A DNA stretch of 64,000 bases, taken from assembly GCA_016716635.1 (NCBI GenBank), contig JADJVZ010000014.1:744001-808000 (forward strand). The letters are read 5' to 3'. The DNA is from Micropruina sp. Lineage in GTDB: Bacteria > Actinomycetota > Actinomycetes > Propionibacteriales > Propionibacteriaceae. The first letter of the stretch is position 1. Each line of letters opens with the position of its first letter. This document shows positions 35,024-44,150 of this stretch, one piece after another. Made by a program: the position numbers and the translations under genes. Below the pieces are notes generated by a model. It was not told the origin of the DNA. It made no database searches and saw only the letters and a list, made by a program, of their open reading frames with translations.

Positions 35024-36067
35024 TCAGCTCAGGTCGGCCAACTGCGCGATGCCGTTGAGGGCCGCCACCGCCGTACGGACGATCGGCACCGCCATGATCG
35101 CCCCGGTGCCCTCGCCGAGCCGCAGGTGCAGATCGACCAGGGGACGCAAGCCCAATCGCTCCAACGCCAACGCCTGGCCAGGCTCGGTCGACCGGTGGCC
35201 GGCGCGCATCCACGACTTCGTGCCGGGCGCGTAGTCCTCGGCAACCAGGGCTTCGGCGACGGCGTTCACACCGTCCAGCAACACCGGAATGCCCCGACGG
35301 GCAGCGCCCGTCATGAATCCCACCGCGGCGGCGAAGTCGGCGGCGCCGAGGGCCGCCAAGCGCTCGACCGGATCGGACACGCGCTCTCCCGCCCGCGCCA
35401 GCGCAGCATCGATGAGGGCCGTCTTGTGGATCAGGGTCGCGTCGTCGATCCCCGTGCCACGCCCCGTGACGGCCTCTGCGGGCACGCCCAGCGTGGCCGC
35501 GATCAGCGCGGCCGCGATGGTGGTGTTGCCGATGCCGAGGTCGCCGGCGATGAGCAGCTGGGCGCCCGCCGCGATCTGCTCGGCGGCGATGGTGTCGCCG
35601 GCGGCCAGCGCCCGCCGCACCTCCTCGTGGGTGAGCGCGTCCGTGACGTGGATGGCCCCGGACGATTGGCGCACCTTGAACCGGCTGATCTCGGCGGGCA
35701 GGTCGGGGAAGTCGACGGCGACGCCGATGTCGTACACCGCCACCGCTACCCGGTTCGCCTCGGCCAGCGCCGACACCCCGGCATGCCCCGCGGCGATGCC
35801 GTAGACCATGATGGGCGTGATCTCGGCCGGGTAGGCCGACACCCCGTCGGCGGCGATGCCGTGGTCCCCGGCGAAGACCACCACGCGGACGTCCTCGACC
35901 TGCCGCGGTGGGCACACCCCCTGGCAGGACGCCACCCACGCCGCCAGCGACTCCAAGTCCCCCAATGCACCCAAGGGCTTGGCCTGCCCGTCGGATAACT
36001 GCCGCGCCGCCTCGTAAGCGGCGGGGTTGGGGGCCGGGACGGACGTCGGTGTGACTTCTGCGTTCAT
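35024..36067 (-). CDS. cobT: Nicotinate-nucleotide--dimethylbenzimidazole phosphoribosyltransferase
   Basis: A 347-residue enzyme that makes alpha-ribazole phosphate, the precursor of the lower ligand of B12. The family marks are the N-terminal KPLGALGDLE, VVVFAGDHGIAADGVSAYP, GDLGIGNTT, RGTGIDD and the catalytic Glu in LRLGEGTGA. The ATG at 36067 has AAGGAG 7 bases upstream. The gene diverges from cobQ with an 84-base spacer. No riboswitch is visible on this side. Confidence 0.93.
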   Translation of the reverse strand: MNAEVTPTSVPAPNPAAYEAARQLSDGQAKPLGALGDLESLAAWVASCQGVCPPRQVEDVRVVVFAGDHGIAADGVSAYPAEITPIMVYGIAAGHAGVSALAEANRVAVAVYDIGVAVDFPDLPAEISRFKVRQSSGAIHVTDALTHEEVRRALAAGDTIAAEQIAAGAQLLIAGDLGIGNTTIAAALIAATLGVPAEAVTGRGTGIDDATLIHKTALIDAALARAGERVSDPVERLAALGAADFAAAVGFMTGAARRGIPVLLDGVNAVAEALVAEDYAPGTKSWMRAGHRSTEPGQALALERLGLRPLVDLHLRLGEGTGAIMAVPIVRTAVAALNGIAQLADLS

Positions 36068-36151
36068 GGGGTATCTCCTTGTTGTTTCCGGCGGACGCCG
36101 GGGTTGGTTGGTCTTGGTGGGATAGGACGGCTGCCGTGGCAGGATGCCCGG

Positions 36152-37591
36152 GTGGCAGGAATCTTGGTGGCGGGCACCTCGTCGGATGCAGGCAAGTCGC
36201 TGATCGTGGCCGGCCTGTGCCGGGCGTTGGCCCGCCGAGGCGTGCGGGTGGCCCCTTTCAAGGCACAGAACATGAGCAACAACTCGATGGTGTGCCGCGA
36301 CGGTTCCGAGATCGGACGCGCCCAATACCTCCAGGCGCTCGCGGCCGGGGTGGAGCCGTCGGCCATCCACAATCCCGTCCTGATCAAGCCCGCCACCGAT
36401 CGCCGGGCGTTCATCGTCCTGCGGGGTCAACCCGGCGGGACGCTCGAAGCCGGTGAGTACGTCGGCGGACGCACCCACCTGGCGAGCGCGGCCTTCGCCG
36501 CCTACGAGGAACTCGTTGCGCAGTACGACCTCGTCATCGCCGAGGGCGCCGGCTCCCCCGCCGAGATCAACCTGCGGGCCGGCGACTACGTGAACTTCGG
36601 GCTCGCCCAGCGTTTCGACATGCCGGTGCTCCTCGTGGGCGACATCGACCGCGGCGGCGTCCTGGCGTCCATCTACGGCCACTGGGCGATCGTCGACGAC
36701 GCGGATCGGAGCCGCTTGTCCGGGTACCTGATCAACAAGTTCCGGGGCGATCAGGCAGTTCTCGACCCGGGGTTGGACGAACTCACCGCCCGCACCGGCC
36801 TGCCGTGCTTGGGGGTCGTGCCGTGGCTGGATCAGGTGTGGCTCGATAGCGAAGACGCCCTCGCCTTCGCGAAGTGGCCCCGCCTGCCAGGCCGCGCGGG
36901 CGCGTTGCGGGTGGCGGCGATCCGCTTCCCACGGATCTCGAACGCCACCGATCTGGACGCTCTGGCCGCCGAGCCAGGCCTGGACGTTTTCGTCACGGCC
37001 AGCCCCTCGGACATCGCGGGCGCCGATCTCGTGGTGCTGCCCGGCAGCCGCAGCACGCTGGCCGACCTGGCGTGGTTGCGCCGCGTCGGCCTGGCAGATG
37101 CGCTGGTGCACCGGGCGGCAGCGGGCGGTCCGATCTTGGGCATCTGCGGCGGGTACCAGATGCTCGCCGAGGTGATCGACGATCCGATTGAGTCCGCGCG
37201 CGGCGTTGAACGTGGCCTGGGCCTGCTGCCTGCGCGCGTCACCTTCACCGAGGACAAGGTTCTCGGGCAACCCTTCGGCTGGTGGCAAGGGCATCCCGTG
37301 ACCGGCTACGAGATCCACCACGGGATCGTCGAGACCACCGAGGGCGAACCCTTCTTGGACGGCATCCGTGTCGGCAACACCTGGGGCACGATCTGGCATG
37401 GCGCCTTCGAATGCGACGACTTCCGCCGCGCCTGGCTCAGCGACCTGGCCGCCACGGTCGGATCCTCCTGGACGCCCGCGCCCGACGCCCCGGGATTCGC
37501 AGCGCGCCGCACCCAGATGTTGGACGATCTGGCTGACGCCCTTGAAGCCCACGTCGACCTGGATGCCCTCCTGGCGCTGGCTGGCCGCTAG
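36152..37591 (+). CDS. cobQ: Cobyric acid synthase
   Basis: A 479-residue glutamine-dependent amidase that amidates the b, d, e and g side chains of adenosylcobyrinic diamide. The N-terminal P-loop-like ATP site is GTSSDAGKSLIVAGL, followed by KAQNMSNNSMV. The C-terminal glutaminase domain holds the nucleophile Cys in ILGICGGYQML and the His in GYEIHHG. The GTG at 36152 places the conserved AGTSSDAGKS at the usual distance from the start. It converges with cbiO. Confidence 0.92.
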   Translation: MAGILVAGTSSDAGKSLIVAGLCRALARRGVRVAPFKAQNMSNNSMVCRDGSEIGRAQYLQALAAGVEPSAIHNPVLIKPATDRRAFIVLRGQPGGTLEAGEYVGGRTHLASAAFAAYEELVAQYDLVIAEGAGSPAEINLRAGDYVNFGLAQRFDMPVLLVGDIDRGGVLASIYGHWAIVDDADRSRLSGYLINKFRGDQAVLDPGLDELTARTGLPCLGVVPWLDQVWLDSEDALAFAKWPRLPGRAGALRVAAIRFPRISNATDLDALAAEPGLDVFVTASPSDIAGADLVVLPGSRSTLADLAWLRRVGLADALVHRAAAGGPILGICGGYQMLAEVIDDPIESARGVERGLGLLPARVTFTEDKVLGQPFGWWQGHPVTGYEIHHGIVETTEGEPFLDGIRVGNTWGTIWHGAFECDDFRRAWLSDLAATVGSSWTPAPDAPGFAARRTQMLDDLADALEAHVDLDALLALAGR

Positions 37592-37602
37592 CCCCTGGAC
37601 GC

Positions 37603-38445
37603 TCACGCCACGCCCCCCACGGATCCAACCCCAACACCGGCCTGCGCAGCGGCGACCAGCCCCGCGACGTCCCTGATCCCCGACGGGTCCAGCCCCAGCC
37701 CGGCCGCCGCCTCCAGCACCCACGGCTGGCGCAGTCGGGCGGCCTCGACCAAACCCGGGTCCGACAACAACTCAGCTGCGGAACCGTGCCGCACCTGGCC
37801 CTGGACCAAGACGGCCACCGAATCGGCAAAGGCGAGAGCGAAGTCCACGTCGTGGGTGGCGATCATCACGGTGGTGTTCCCACGCCGCAAGCTGTCCAGG
37901 GCGGCCACGAGTTCCTGGACGCCGTGGGGGTCGAGGCCGGCCGTTGGCTCGTCCAACAGAATGACCGACGGACGCATCGCCAGCGCTCCAGCCAGGGCCA
38001 CCCGTTTGCGCTGACCGAAGGACAACTCGTGGATCGGACGCTCGGCCAGATCCTCGATCGCGAGCGCCGCCAACGCCTGCGCCACCCGCTCACGGACAGC
38101 GGCCTCGTCCAGACCCAGGTTCAACGGCCCAAAAGACACATCACGAAAGACGTCAGCGGCGAACAGTTGATCGTCGGGGTTTTGCGCCACCAGCTGTACC
38201 CGTTGCCGGTGGGCGCGAAGCCCCGCGCGCCCAAAGTCGAGGGGGACCCCGTCGACGAGCACCTGTCCGCTGAGGGGCCGCAGCGAGCCTGCCAACGTTC
38301 GCAGCAACGTCGTCTTGCCCGACCCGTTGGCGCCGAGCAAGGCCAGGCACTGGCCTGTCGGGAGGCTGACACTGGCGTCGGTCAGGACGGGATGCCCCCC
38401 GAACGCGACATGCAGCGCGGTGGCAGACAGGAAATGAGGGCTCAT
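37603..38445 (-). CDS. cbiO: Cobalt ECF transporter ATPase
   Basis: A 280-residue ABC ATPase of the cobalt ECF importer. Walker A is LGANGSGKTTLLR, the signature is ELSFGQRKRVALAGAL, and Walker B is VILLDEPTAGLD. The ATG at 38445 overlaps the cbiQ stop (ATGA). It is the last gene of the cbiMNQO operon and supplies energy for cobalt uptake. The riboswitch at 40215-40350 should control it. Confidence 0.92.
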   Translation of the reverse strand: MSPHFLSATALHVAFGGHPVLTDASVSLPTGQCLALLGANGSGKTTLLRTLAGSLRPLSGQVLVDGVPLDFGRAGLRAHRQRVQLVAQNPDDQLFAADVFRDVSFGPLNLGLDEAAVRERVAQALAALAIEDLAERPIHELSFGQRKRVALAGALAMRPSVILLDEPTAGLDPHGVQELVAALDSLRRGNTTVMIATHDVDFALAFADSVAVLVQGQVRHGSAAELLSDPGLVEAARLRQPWVLEAAAGLGLDPSGIRDVAGLVAAAQAGVGVGSVGGVA

Positions 38446-39200
38446 CGGCTCACCGGCCAAGCGGCAGATCCGGCCACGAGGACGGCCACCGTGACCAGGC
38501 TGGCCAGCAGAAACCGTGTCGATCTCCGCCGCGTCGGTTCGACGGTCCGCAGTGTGTCTTCGTAGCCACGTCCGATCAAACCGGCCTCGAGTCGGCGGGC
38601 CTGATCCCAGCTCCGCACCAACAGCGCCGACGTGCCCAGCGAGGCGGACCTCATGGTGGCCGACCGCGTGGCAAACCCCAGTCGGACCGCCTGCGCCTCA
38701 TGGATGGCGCCCGCGGTCACCAACAACCCCGTGGTGAAGCGATAGATCAGCGACGCGATCTCGATCAGGGCATCGGGCACTCGGGCGCGGCGCAGCGCCG
38801 CGAACAGATCGACCATGGGGGTGGAACACGCCAGCGTGAACATCGCCAGCGTGGCTGCGCTCGCCCGGATCGCGAGGCCTCCCGCCGTCGTCAGCCCGTC
38901 GGCGGTGACCAAGAACTGAACGCCGTTCTCCCACCGGATACTCACCGCCACGGCCGCGGCCCCCATCAGGATGGAGACCCCGGGCAGCCAGCTGAGCCGA
39001 CCCAGTCGTGCCCAGCCGACACCGATCGGACCGAGCAGCAGCACCATGGCGACGGCCGCCACTCCGACACCGCCGGGCACGGGTGGCAGCGTGATGGCCG
39101 CGCCCATCAGCCCCAGGGACAAGAGGCCTTTGTCGCGGACCGAACGCGTCCGCCAGGGACTCGTCCACGCCGCGTGATCCAACGCGAGTCCTCGCGCCAT
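38442..39200 (-). CDS. cbiQ: Cobalt ECF transporter transmembrane protein
   Basis: A 252-residue membrane protein with five or so helices. The EcfT family coupling motifs with Ala-Arg-Gly-type charge are seen in ALRRARVPDALIEIASLIYR and LEAGLIGRGYED. It joins CbiO to the CbiMN substrate-binding part. It overlaps cbiN by TGATG and cbiO by ATGA. Confidence 0.88.
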   Translation of the reverse strand: MARGLALDHAAWTSPWRTRSVRDKGLLSLGLMGAAITLPPVPGGVGVAAVAMVLLLGPIGVGWARLGRLSWLPGVSILMGAAAVAVSIRWENGVQFLVTADGLTTAGGLAIRASAATLAMFTLACSTPMVDLFAALRRARVPDALIEIASLIYRFTTGLLVTAGAIHEAQAVRLGFATRSATMRSASLGTSALLVRSWDQARRLEAGLIGRGYEDTLRTVEPTRRRSTRFLLASLVTVAVLVAGSAAWPVSR

Positions 39201-39517
39201 CAGTCGCCCGTCCTCGCGGGGGCAGGGTGCCGACGTCCCCAGAGCGCGCCGACAGCGAACCCCAACACCGTGCCCCCGAGCCCCGCCTGGAGGGCGAAAA
39301 GTCCAGACTCGACCTCGGCGGAGCCGGGATTGAACCAGGGCTGGAACCAGGGAACGTAGTCCGGATCGGACTGCTGAATGGCGGCCGTGGCGACCGAATC
39401 CGTTCCGCCAAACGGCGTTGCCGTGCTGGTGTGTTGACTCCCGAACGCCAGGCTCATCCCGAAAATCAGGACCAACGCCGCCAGCAGCGCCGCCGTGGTC
39501 AGCCGCTTGCGTGTCAT
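39200..39517 (-). CDS. cbiN: Cobalt ECF transporter small subunit
   Basis: A 105-residue protein with two hydrophobic helices (about residues 8-26 and 72-90) and a periplasm-side stretch DPDYVPWFQPWFNPGSAEVE, similar to the CbiN loop that positions CbiM. The family has GSAE-type residues here. The ATG at 39517 is 1 base after cbiM. Small size, two helices and position make the assignment safe. Confidence 0.88.
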   Translation of the reverse strand: MTRKRLTTAALLAALVLIFGMSLAFGSQHTSTATPFGGTDSVATAAIQQSDPDYVPWFQPWFNPGSAEVESGLFALQAGLGGTVLGFAVGALWGRRHPAPARTGD

Positions 39518-39518
39518 G

Positions 39519-40199
39519 TCAGGCCACCGCCTCGGGGAGCGCGGGCACCACGCCGAGGCGCTGCAGTTCAGGGCCCGCGATATCGAGCAGAACCCGGAAC
39601 ACCAGCACTCCGAGGATGCCTTCCGCGATGGCGAGGGGCACCTGCGTGAACGCAAACACCCCCAAGAATTTGGTCATCGCCCCCGCCAATCCGGACACCG
39701 GATCGGGGAAGGCCAAAGCCAGCTGGAAGCTCGTCATCAGGTAGGTGGTGAAATCGGCCAACGCCAAGGCCAGGAAGATTCCCACCCTGTCGGACCAGCC
39801 GAAACGCCGCGCGAGCCGCCACGACCCGTACCCCACGAACGGGCCCACAATGCCCATGCTGAACACGTTCGCACCCAAGGTCGTGATGCCGCCATGAGCC
39901 AGGAGGAGCGCCTGGAAGAGGAGCACGATCGTGGACAAGAACGCCATCACCGGCGGCCGAAACAGCACAGCCCCCAGCCCCGTCCCGGTGGGATGGGACG
40001 AACTGCCCGAGATCGACGGCAGCTTGATGGAGGACAGCACGAAGGTGAAGGCACCCGCGGCCGCCAGCAGAAGGCGGGCTTCGGGCTGTTCCTTGGATTG
40101 TTGGATGACCCGCCGACCCCCGTGAATGACGAACGGCGCCGACGCCAGGTACCACGCAACGCAGTGGGTGGCAGGCAGAAAACCCTCAGCGATATGCAT
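39519..40199 (-). CDS. cbiM: Cobalt ECF transporter substrate-binding component
   Basis: A 226-residue membrane protein with about six or seven helices. The start MHIAEGFLP carries the conserved His2 that coordinates Co2+, which fixes the ATG at 40199, although the frame is open further upstream into the riboswitch. SSSHPTGTGLGAVLFRP and AHGGITTLGANVFSMGIVGP are family signatures. Confidence 0.92.
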   Translation of the reverse strand: MHIAEGFLPATHCVAWYLASAPFVIHGGRRVIQQSKEQPEARLLLAAAGAFTFVLSSIKLPSISGSSSHPTGTGLGAVLFRPPVMAFLSTIVLLFQALLLAHGGITTLGANVFSMGIVGPFVGYGSWRLARRFGWSDRVGIFLALALADFTTYLMTSFQLALAFPDPVSGLAGAMTKFLGVFAFTQVPLAIAEGILGVLVFRVLLDIAGPELQRLGVVPALPEAVA

Positions 40200-40214
40200 C
40201 GACGAGTTCCCCTT

Positions 40215-40350
40215 TTCGGTGGCGTGGCCGCAGGAACCGTCACCCACGGACGTATCTGACTCCCCCATCGCTGGGGACACAGTGGCCCGACCGTCTCGGA
40301 GTTTCACCGAGTTCCGTGCCGTGGATGGCACCTCGATCCTTGCACGGCCC
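40215..40350 (-). ncRNA. Cobalamin riboswitch upstream of cbiM
   Basis: Read on the minus strand, the leader has GGAACTCGGTGAAACTCCG, then GGTCGGGCCACTGTG (the GCCACTG box is at 40279-40286), then AGTCAGATACG. These are the conserved core elements of the B12 aptamer. It would repress cbiMNQO when adenosylcobalamin is plentiful. No clear intrinsic terminator is seen; the distance to the start fits control of translation. Confidence 0.9.
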
Positions 40351-40398
40351 TAGGACGGATTGTCACCAGGGTCGTCCTGCGGGATCACCGCCCTGGCC

Positions 40399-40986
40399 TC
40401 ACGATTTGGTAGCCGCCCAGGTGGTGACCGTCCGCAGCGGCCGGAAGCCCGTGAAGCGTCCGAGCGGTTCCCCGACTTCGACCGCCACCCGGTTCAGTTC
40501 CCCGGCCCAGCGGGTAAACGCCTCCAGCAGCACCGCATCGGAGTCAGCCGTCACGCTATGCGCCACCAAGCGACCACCAGAGGGCAGCCGCTCCCAGCAG
40601 CGGCGCAGCAGCGCCGTATCGAGCCCGCCACCGACGAACACCGCATCCGGCTCGGGGAGGTGGTCCAAGGCGTCGCTCGCGTCGGCGGTCACCACGGCAA
40701 GCTGATCGGCCACGCCGAGATTGCCCGCGTTGGTGAGGATCCGCGAGACCCGCTCCGGGTTGCGTTCCACGGCCACCGCCAGATTGGTGGGATGCAGCCG
40801 ACACCACTCGATACCGATGGACCCGGTGCCAGCACCCAGGTCCCACAGCCGCTCTCCTGCGGTCGGTGCGAGCATCGCCAACGCATGCGCACGAAGCACA
40901 CGTTTGGTGAGCAGGCCGTCCGTGACGAAGGCCTCATCAGGCAGGCCCGCGCTCAGTTGTTCGCGGATATCGCGTTCGTCACCCAT
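40399..40986 (-). CDS. cbiT: Precorrin-6B C15-methyltransferase (decarboxylating), CbiT type
   Basis: A 195-residue class I methyltransferase. The SAM loop is LWDLGAGTGSIGIEWCR, followed by AVERNPERV and VFVGGG, the CbiT signature. It methylates C15 and decarboxylates the C12 acetate chain. In aerobic-type species this is the C-terminal half of CobL; here it stands alone, far from cbiE. It is transcribed just upstream of the cbiM riboswitch and diverges from cobO. Confidence 0.9.
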   Translation of the reverse strand: MGDERDIREQLSAGLPDEAFVTDGLLTKRVLRAHALAMLAPTAGERLWDLGAGTGSIGIEWCRLHPTNLAVAVERNPERVSRILTNAGNLGVADQLAVVTADASDALDHLPEPDAVFVGGGLDTALLRRCWERLPSGGRLVAHSVTADSDAVLLEAFTRWAGELNRVAVEVGEPLGRFTGFRPLRTVTTWAATKS

Positions 40987-41061
40987 GTCCAGCACCTTAG
41001 CCAGATGGGGCACAATCGGGATTCGTGAGCATTCGTCAGGCGCCCGCGGGCCAACGATCCG

Positions 41062-41685
41062 GTGTCTGCCGTGGCTGAAGAGAGGCCCGCACCCCCCACG
41101 GACGACGGGCTCACCACCCGGCAGCGACGCTTGCGTCCGGCGCTCATCGTGAACACCGGGGACGGGAAAGGGAAGACCACGGCAGCCATGGGGCTCGCAT
41201 TGCGTGGCTGGCATCAGGGCTGGTCCATCGGGGTATTCCAGTTTCTGAAGTCCGGGGCTTGGCCCGCCGGCGAGCGGGCGGCGTTGGAGGCGCTCGGCGC
41301 CGAACATGAGCGAACCGGGGCGGGCGGCGAGGTCGCCTGGTTTGCCTCGGGCGTCGGACGAACGAAGGCCCACCGACCCGCCGCCGAACCCGACCACATC
41401 GAGGCTGCGCAGAGCGCCTGGGCCGAGGTTCGGGAACGACTCGGCACCGAGCGCCACCAGCTTTACGTGCTGGACGAGTTCACGTATCCGCTGGCCCGGG
41501 GCTGGGTCGATCTCGACGAGGTGCTGACGACGCTGCAGGATCGTCCGGGCGTCCAACACGTCGTTGTCACCGGACGCAACGCGCCCGCCCGGCTACTGGA
41601 GATCGCCACCACGGTCACGGAGATGACCAAACGCAAACACCCCTACGACACCGGCCAGCGCGGACAGGCGGGCATCGAATGGTGA
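41062..41685 (+). CDS. cobO: Cob(I)yrinic acid a,c-diamide adenosyltransferase
   Basis: A 207-residue CobA/BtuR-type adenosyltransferase that forms the cobalt-carbon bond. The P-loop NTGDGKGKTTAAMG (about residue 30) binds ATP in the reverse manner typical of the family. LYVLDEFTYPL and VVVTGRNAP also match. The start is a GTG at 41062. It overlaps the next gene by 7 bases. Confidence 0.93.
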   Translation: MSAVAEERPAPPTDDGLTTRQRRLRPALIVNTGDGKGKTTAAMGLALRGWHQGWSIGVFQFLKSGAWPAGERAALEALGAEHERTGAGGEVAWFASGVGRTKAHRPAAEPDHIEAAQSAWAEVRERLGTERHQLYVLDEFTYPLARGWVDLDEVLTTLQDRPGVQHVVVTGRNAPARLLEIATTVTEMTKRKHPYDTGQRGQAGIEW

Positions 41686-44150
41686 CCATCCCACGGCTCG
41701 TCGTGGCCGCCAGCGCCTCCTCGGCGGGGAAGACCACTGTCGCCACCGGGTTGATGGCGGCGCTGCGTGCCGTCGGACGCGAGGTCGCGGGTTTCAAGGT
41801 CGGCCCCGACTACATCGACCCCGGCTACCACGGCATGGCAACCGGACGCCCCGGCCGCAACCTCGACGCCGTGCTCACCAGCGAGGCGCTGGTCCCGACG
41901 CTCTTTGCGCACGGCGTCCTGACCCCAACCCCGGCCGATGTCGCCATCATCGAGGGGGTGATGGGGCTGTTCGACGGACAGCTTGGCCGCGACGGTTTCG
42001 GGTCCACCGCGCACATCGCCCGCCTCCTGGGGGCCCCGATCGTGCTCGTGGTGGACGCGTCCGGATCGTCGCGCACCGCTGCCGCGGCCGCGTTGGGGCT
42101 GCGGACCTTCGATCCGCGCGTGCGCATTGCGGGCGTGATCGTGAACCGAGTCGCCAGCGCCCGGCACGCGTCCGAGCTCGCCACGGTGTTCCAGCAGGCG
42201 GGGCTGCCGGTCTTGGGCATGGTGCCGCGGACGTCGGCCATCACGGCCCCCTCACGACATTTGGGATTGGTGCCCGCCGCCGAACGCGAGGAGTCGGCCG
42301 CCACCGTGGCTGCTCTGGCGGCCCACATCGCCGAGCACGTCGACCTGGACGCCGTGATGGCGCTAGCTGCCACGGCCGCGTCGCTGGACGTCGTCCCTTG
42401 GGATCCCGCCACCGTGACCAGTCGCGTTCTCGGGCGTCCGCGGGTGGGGGTCCTTGGTGGGCGCGCGTTCACCTTCCGCTACCCCGAGAACACCGAGTTG
42501 CTGACGGCTGCAGGGTGCGAGGTCGTCGAGATCGACCCGCTGCACGACACCTCGCTGCCGGACGACCTCGCCGGGCTTTGCATCGGGGGTGGTTTCCCCG
42601 AGGTCCATGCGGCTGAGCTCAGCGGCAACGCTGCCCTGCGCGCCGCCATCGCCGCCGCCGTCGCGGGCGGGCTGCCCACCGTCGCCGAATGCGCGGGGCT
42701 GCTGTACCTCGCCGAGCACCTGGACGGCCACCCCATGGTGGGGGCGATCCCCGCCACCGGACGCATGACGCCTCGGCTCACGATGGGCTACCGGACGGCC
42801 ACCGCCGCCGTCGACACCGTGTTGGCCGAAGCGGGTGACGAGGTCGTCGGGCACGAGTTTCACCGGACGCACCTCACCCCACCCCACGGCCCCAGCCCCG
42901 CGTGGGAGTGGCTGGACAAGGCCGAGGGCTTCTCCCTCGATCCGGCAGGGGTGGGGCGTCCGACGTTGCACGCGTCCTACCTGCATCTGCACTGGGCCGG
43001 GCGACCGGCGCTGGCGCAACGCTTCGCTGAGGCGGCCGCGGCTTACCGTCGTCCGACCGCGGGCCACGACGCACATCCCGGGCGGCCGATCCTCGACGGC
43101 ATCGATCTGCACCATCACGGCGACCACGACACCGGCCCGGATCTCATCGATCTGGCGGTCAACGTCATGCTGCCCGGGCCGCCGGACTGGCTGGCACACG
43201 AGATTGAGCAGACGCTCCCCACGCTGGGCGACTACCCCGACCTCACCGCCGCCCGGTCGGCGATCGCCCGGCTCCACGGCGTCTCGGAGGCGATGGTGCT
43301 GCCGACCAGCGGCGGGGCCGAAGCCTTCGTGCTGATCGCGCGCACGCTCCAGGCCAAGCATCCGCTCGTGGTCCATCCCCAGTTCACCGAGCCGGAAGCG
43401 GCCCTGCGCGCCGCAGGGCATGCCGTCCAGCGCTGGCTGCTGCCCGTCACTCTCGGGTCCACGACCCCACCGTTGGGCGAGCTTCCGGGATGGGCCGACG
43501 CGGTGTTTGTGGGCAACCCCACCAACCCGACCGGGTGGCTGCACCGCCGCGACGAGCTGCTCGCCGCCGGACGTGATCGGTTGCTCGTGGTCGATGAAGC
43601 GTTCATGGACGCCACCGACGAGCGCGAATCCCTCATCGCCGCCGACATGCCCCAGCGGCTGGTGGTGCGTTCGCTGTCGAAGACCTGGGGGCTGGCGGGA
43701 CTGCGGCTCGGCTACGTGGTCGGTGACCCCGCCCTCATCGAGCGGCTTGCCGCGGCGCAACCCGCCTGGCCCCTCTCGGCCCCCGCCGCTGCCGCCCTCA
43801 TCGCCACCAGCACCCCGGGCGCCCTCGCCGAGGCCACGAGGCGTTACCGCGACCTGGCGGCGCACCGGGAGCACCTCGTGGCCGCGCTCGCCCAGGCGGG
43901 CTTCGCCACCCTGCCGTCCCAGGCGCCGTTCGTCCTCATCGAGACCTCCCCGTGCGGACCTGCGTCCGTGCGGCCCGCCCTCGCTGCTGCCGGGTTCGCG
44001 GTGCGCCGCGGGGAGTCGTTCCCCGGCCTTGGGCCCACCTGGATCCGCGTCAAGGTGCCGGAGCCCGCCACCGCGCACGCCTTCGTGGCCGCCCTCGCGC
44101 GACTCCGGCAACCGTCCGAGCCCACCACCGTCGAAGGGACCCCCCGATGA
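41679..44150 (+). CDS. Fusion of cobyrinic acid a,c-diamide synthase and CobC/CobD-like aminotransferase
   Basis: An 823-residue fused protein. Residues 1 to about 455 are CobB/CbiA, which amidates the a and c side chains: the ATP site is SASSAGKTTVATGLM, FKVGPDYIDPGYH is family-specific, and the glutaminase Cys is in TVAECAGLLYLAE. After a short His-rich linker (GIDLHHHGDHD), residues 470-823 form a type I PLP enzyme of the CobC/CobD kind. Its PLP Lys is in RSLSKTWGLAGLRLG, about residue 667, with GNPTNPTG upstream. CobD-type enzymes make aminopropanol phosphate from threonine phosphate. The reading frame is continuous and no frameshift is needed. It overlaps cobF by ATGA. Confidence 0.9.
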   Translation: MVTIPRLVVAASASSAGKTTVATGLMAALRAVGREVAGFKVGPDYIDPGYHGMATGRPGRNLDAVLTSEALVPTLFAHGVLTPTPADVAIIEGVMGLFDGQLGRDGFGSTAHIARLLGAPIVLVVDASGSSRTAAAAALGLRTFDPRVRIAGVIVNRVASARHASELATVFQQAGLPVLGMVPRTSAITAPSRHLGLVPAAEREESAATVAALAAHIAEHVDLDAVMALAATAASLDVVPWDPATVTSRVLGRPRVGVLGGRAFTFRYPENTELLTAAGCEVVEIDPLHDTSLPDDLAGLCIGGGFPEVHAAELSGNAALRAAIAAAVAGGLPTVAECAGLLYLAEHLDGHPMVGAIPATGRMTPRLTMGYRTATAAVDTVLAEAGDEVVGHEFHRTHLTPPHGPSPAWEWLDKAEGFSLDPAGVGRPTLHASYLHLHWAGRPALAQRFAEAAAAYRRPTAGHDAHPGRPILDGIDLHHHGDHDTGPDLIDLAVNVMLPGPPDWLAHEIEQTLPTLGDYPDLTAARSAIARLHGVSEAMVLPTSGGAEAFVLIARTLQAKHPLVVHPQFTEPEAALRAAGHAVQRWLLPVTLGSTTPPLGELPGWADAVFVGNPTNPTGWLHRRDELLAAGRDRLLVVDEAFMDATDERESLIAADMPQRLVVRSLSKTWGLAGLRLGYVVGDPALIERLAAAQPAWPLSAPAAAALIATSTPGALAEATRRYRDLAAHREHLVAALAQAGFATLPSQAPFVLIETSPCGPASVRPALAAAGFAVRRGESFPGLGPTWIRVKVPEPATAHAFVAALARLRQPSEPTTVEGTPR

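Noticed and set aside
36068..37723. Upstream extension of the cobT frame across the cobQ region
   Set aside because: The frame happens to be open, but cobT begins at the ATG at 36067 with a good ribosome site; the extension is antisense to well-conserved cobQ.
40200..40331. N-terminal extension of CbiM into the riboswitch
   Set aside because: CbiM needs its N-terminus at MHIAEGF so that His2 binds cobalt, and the extension overlaps the B12 aptamer.
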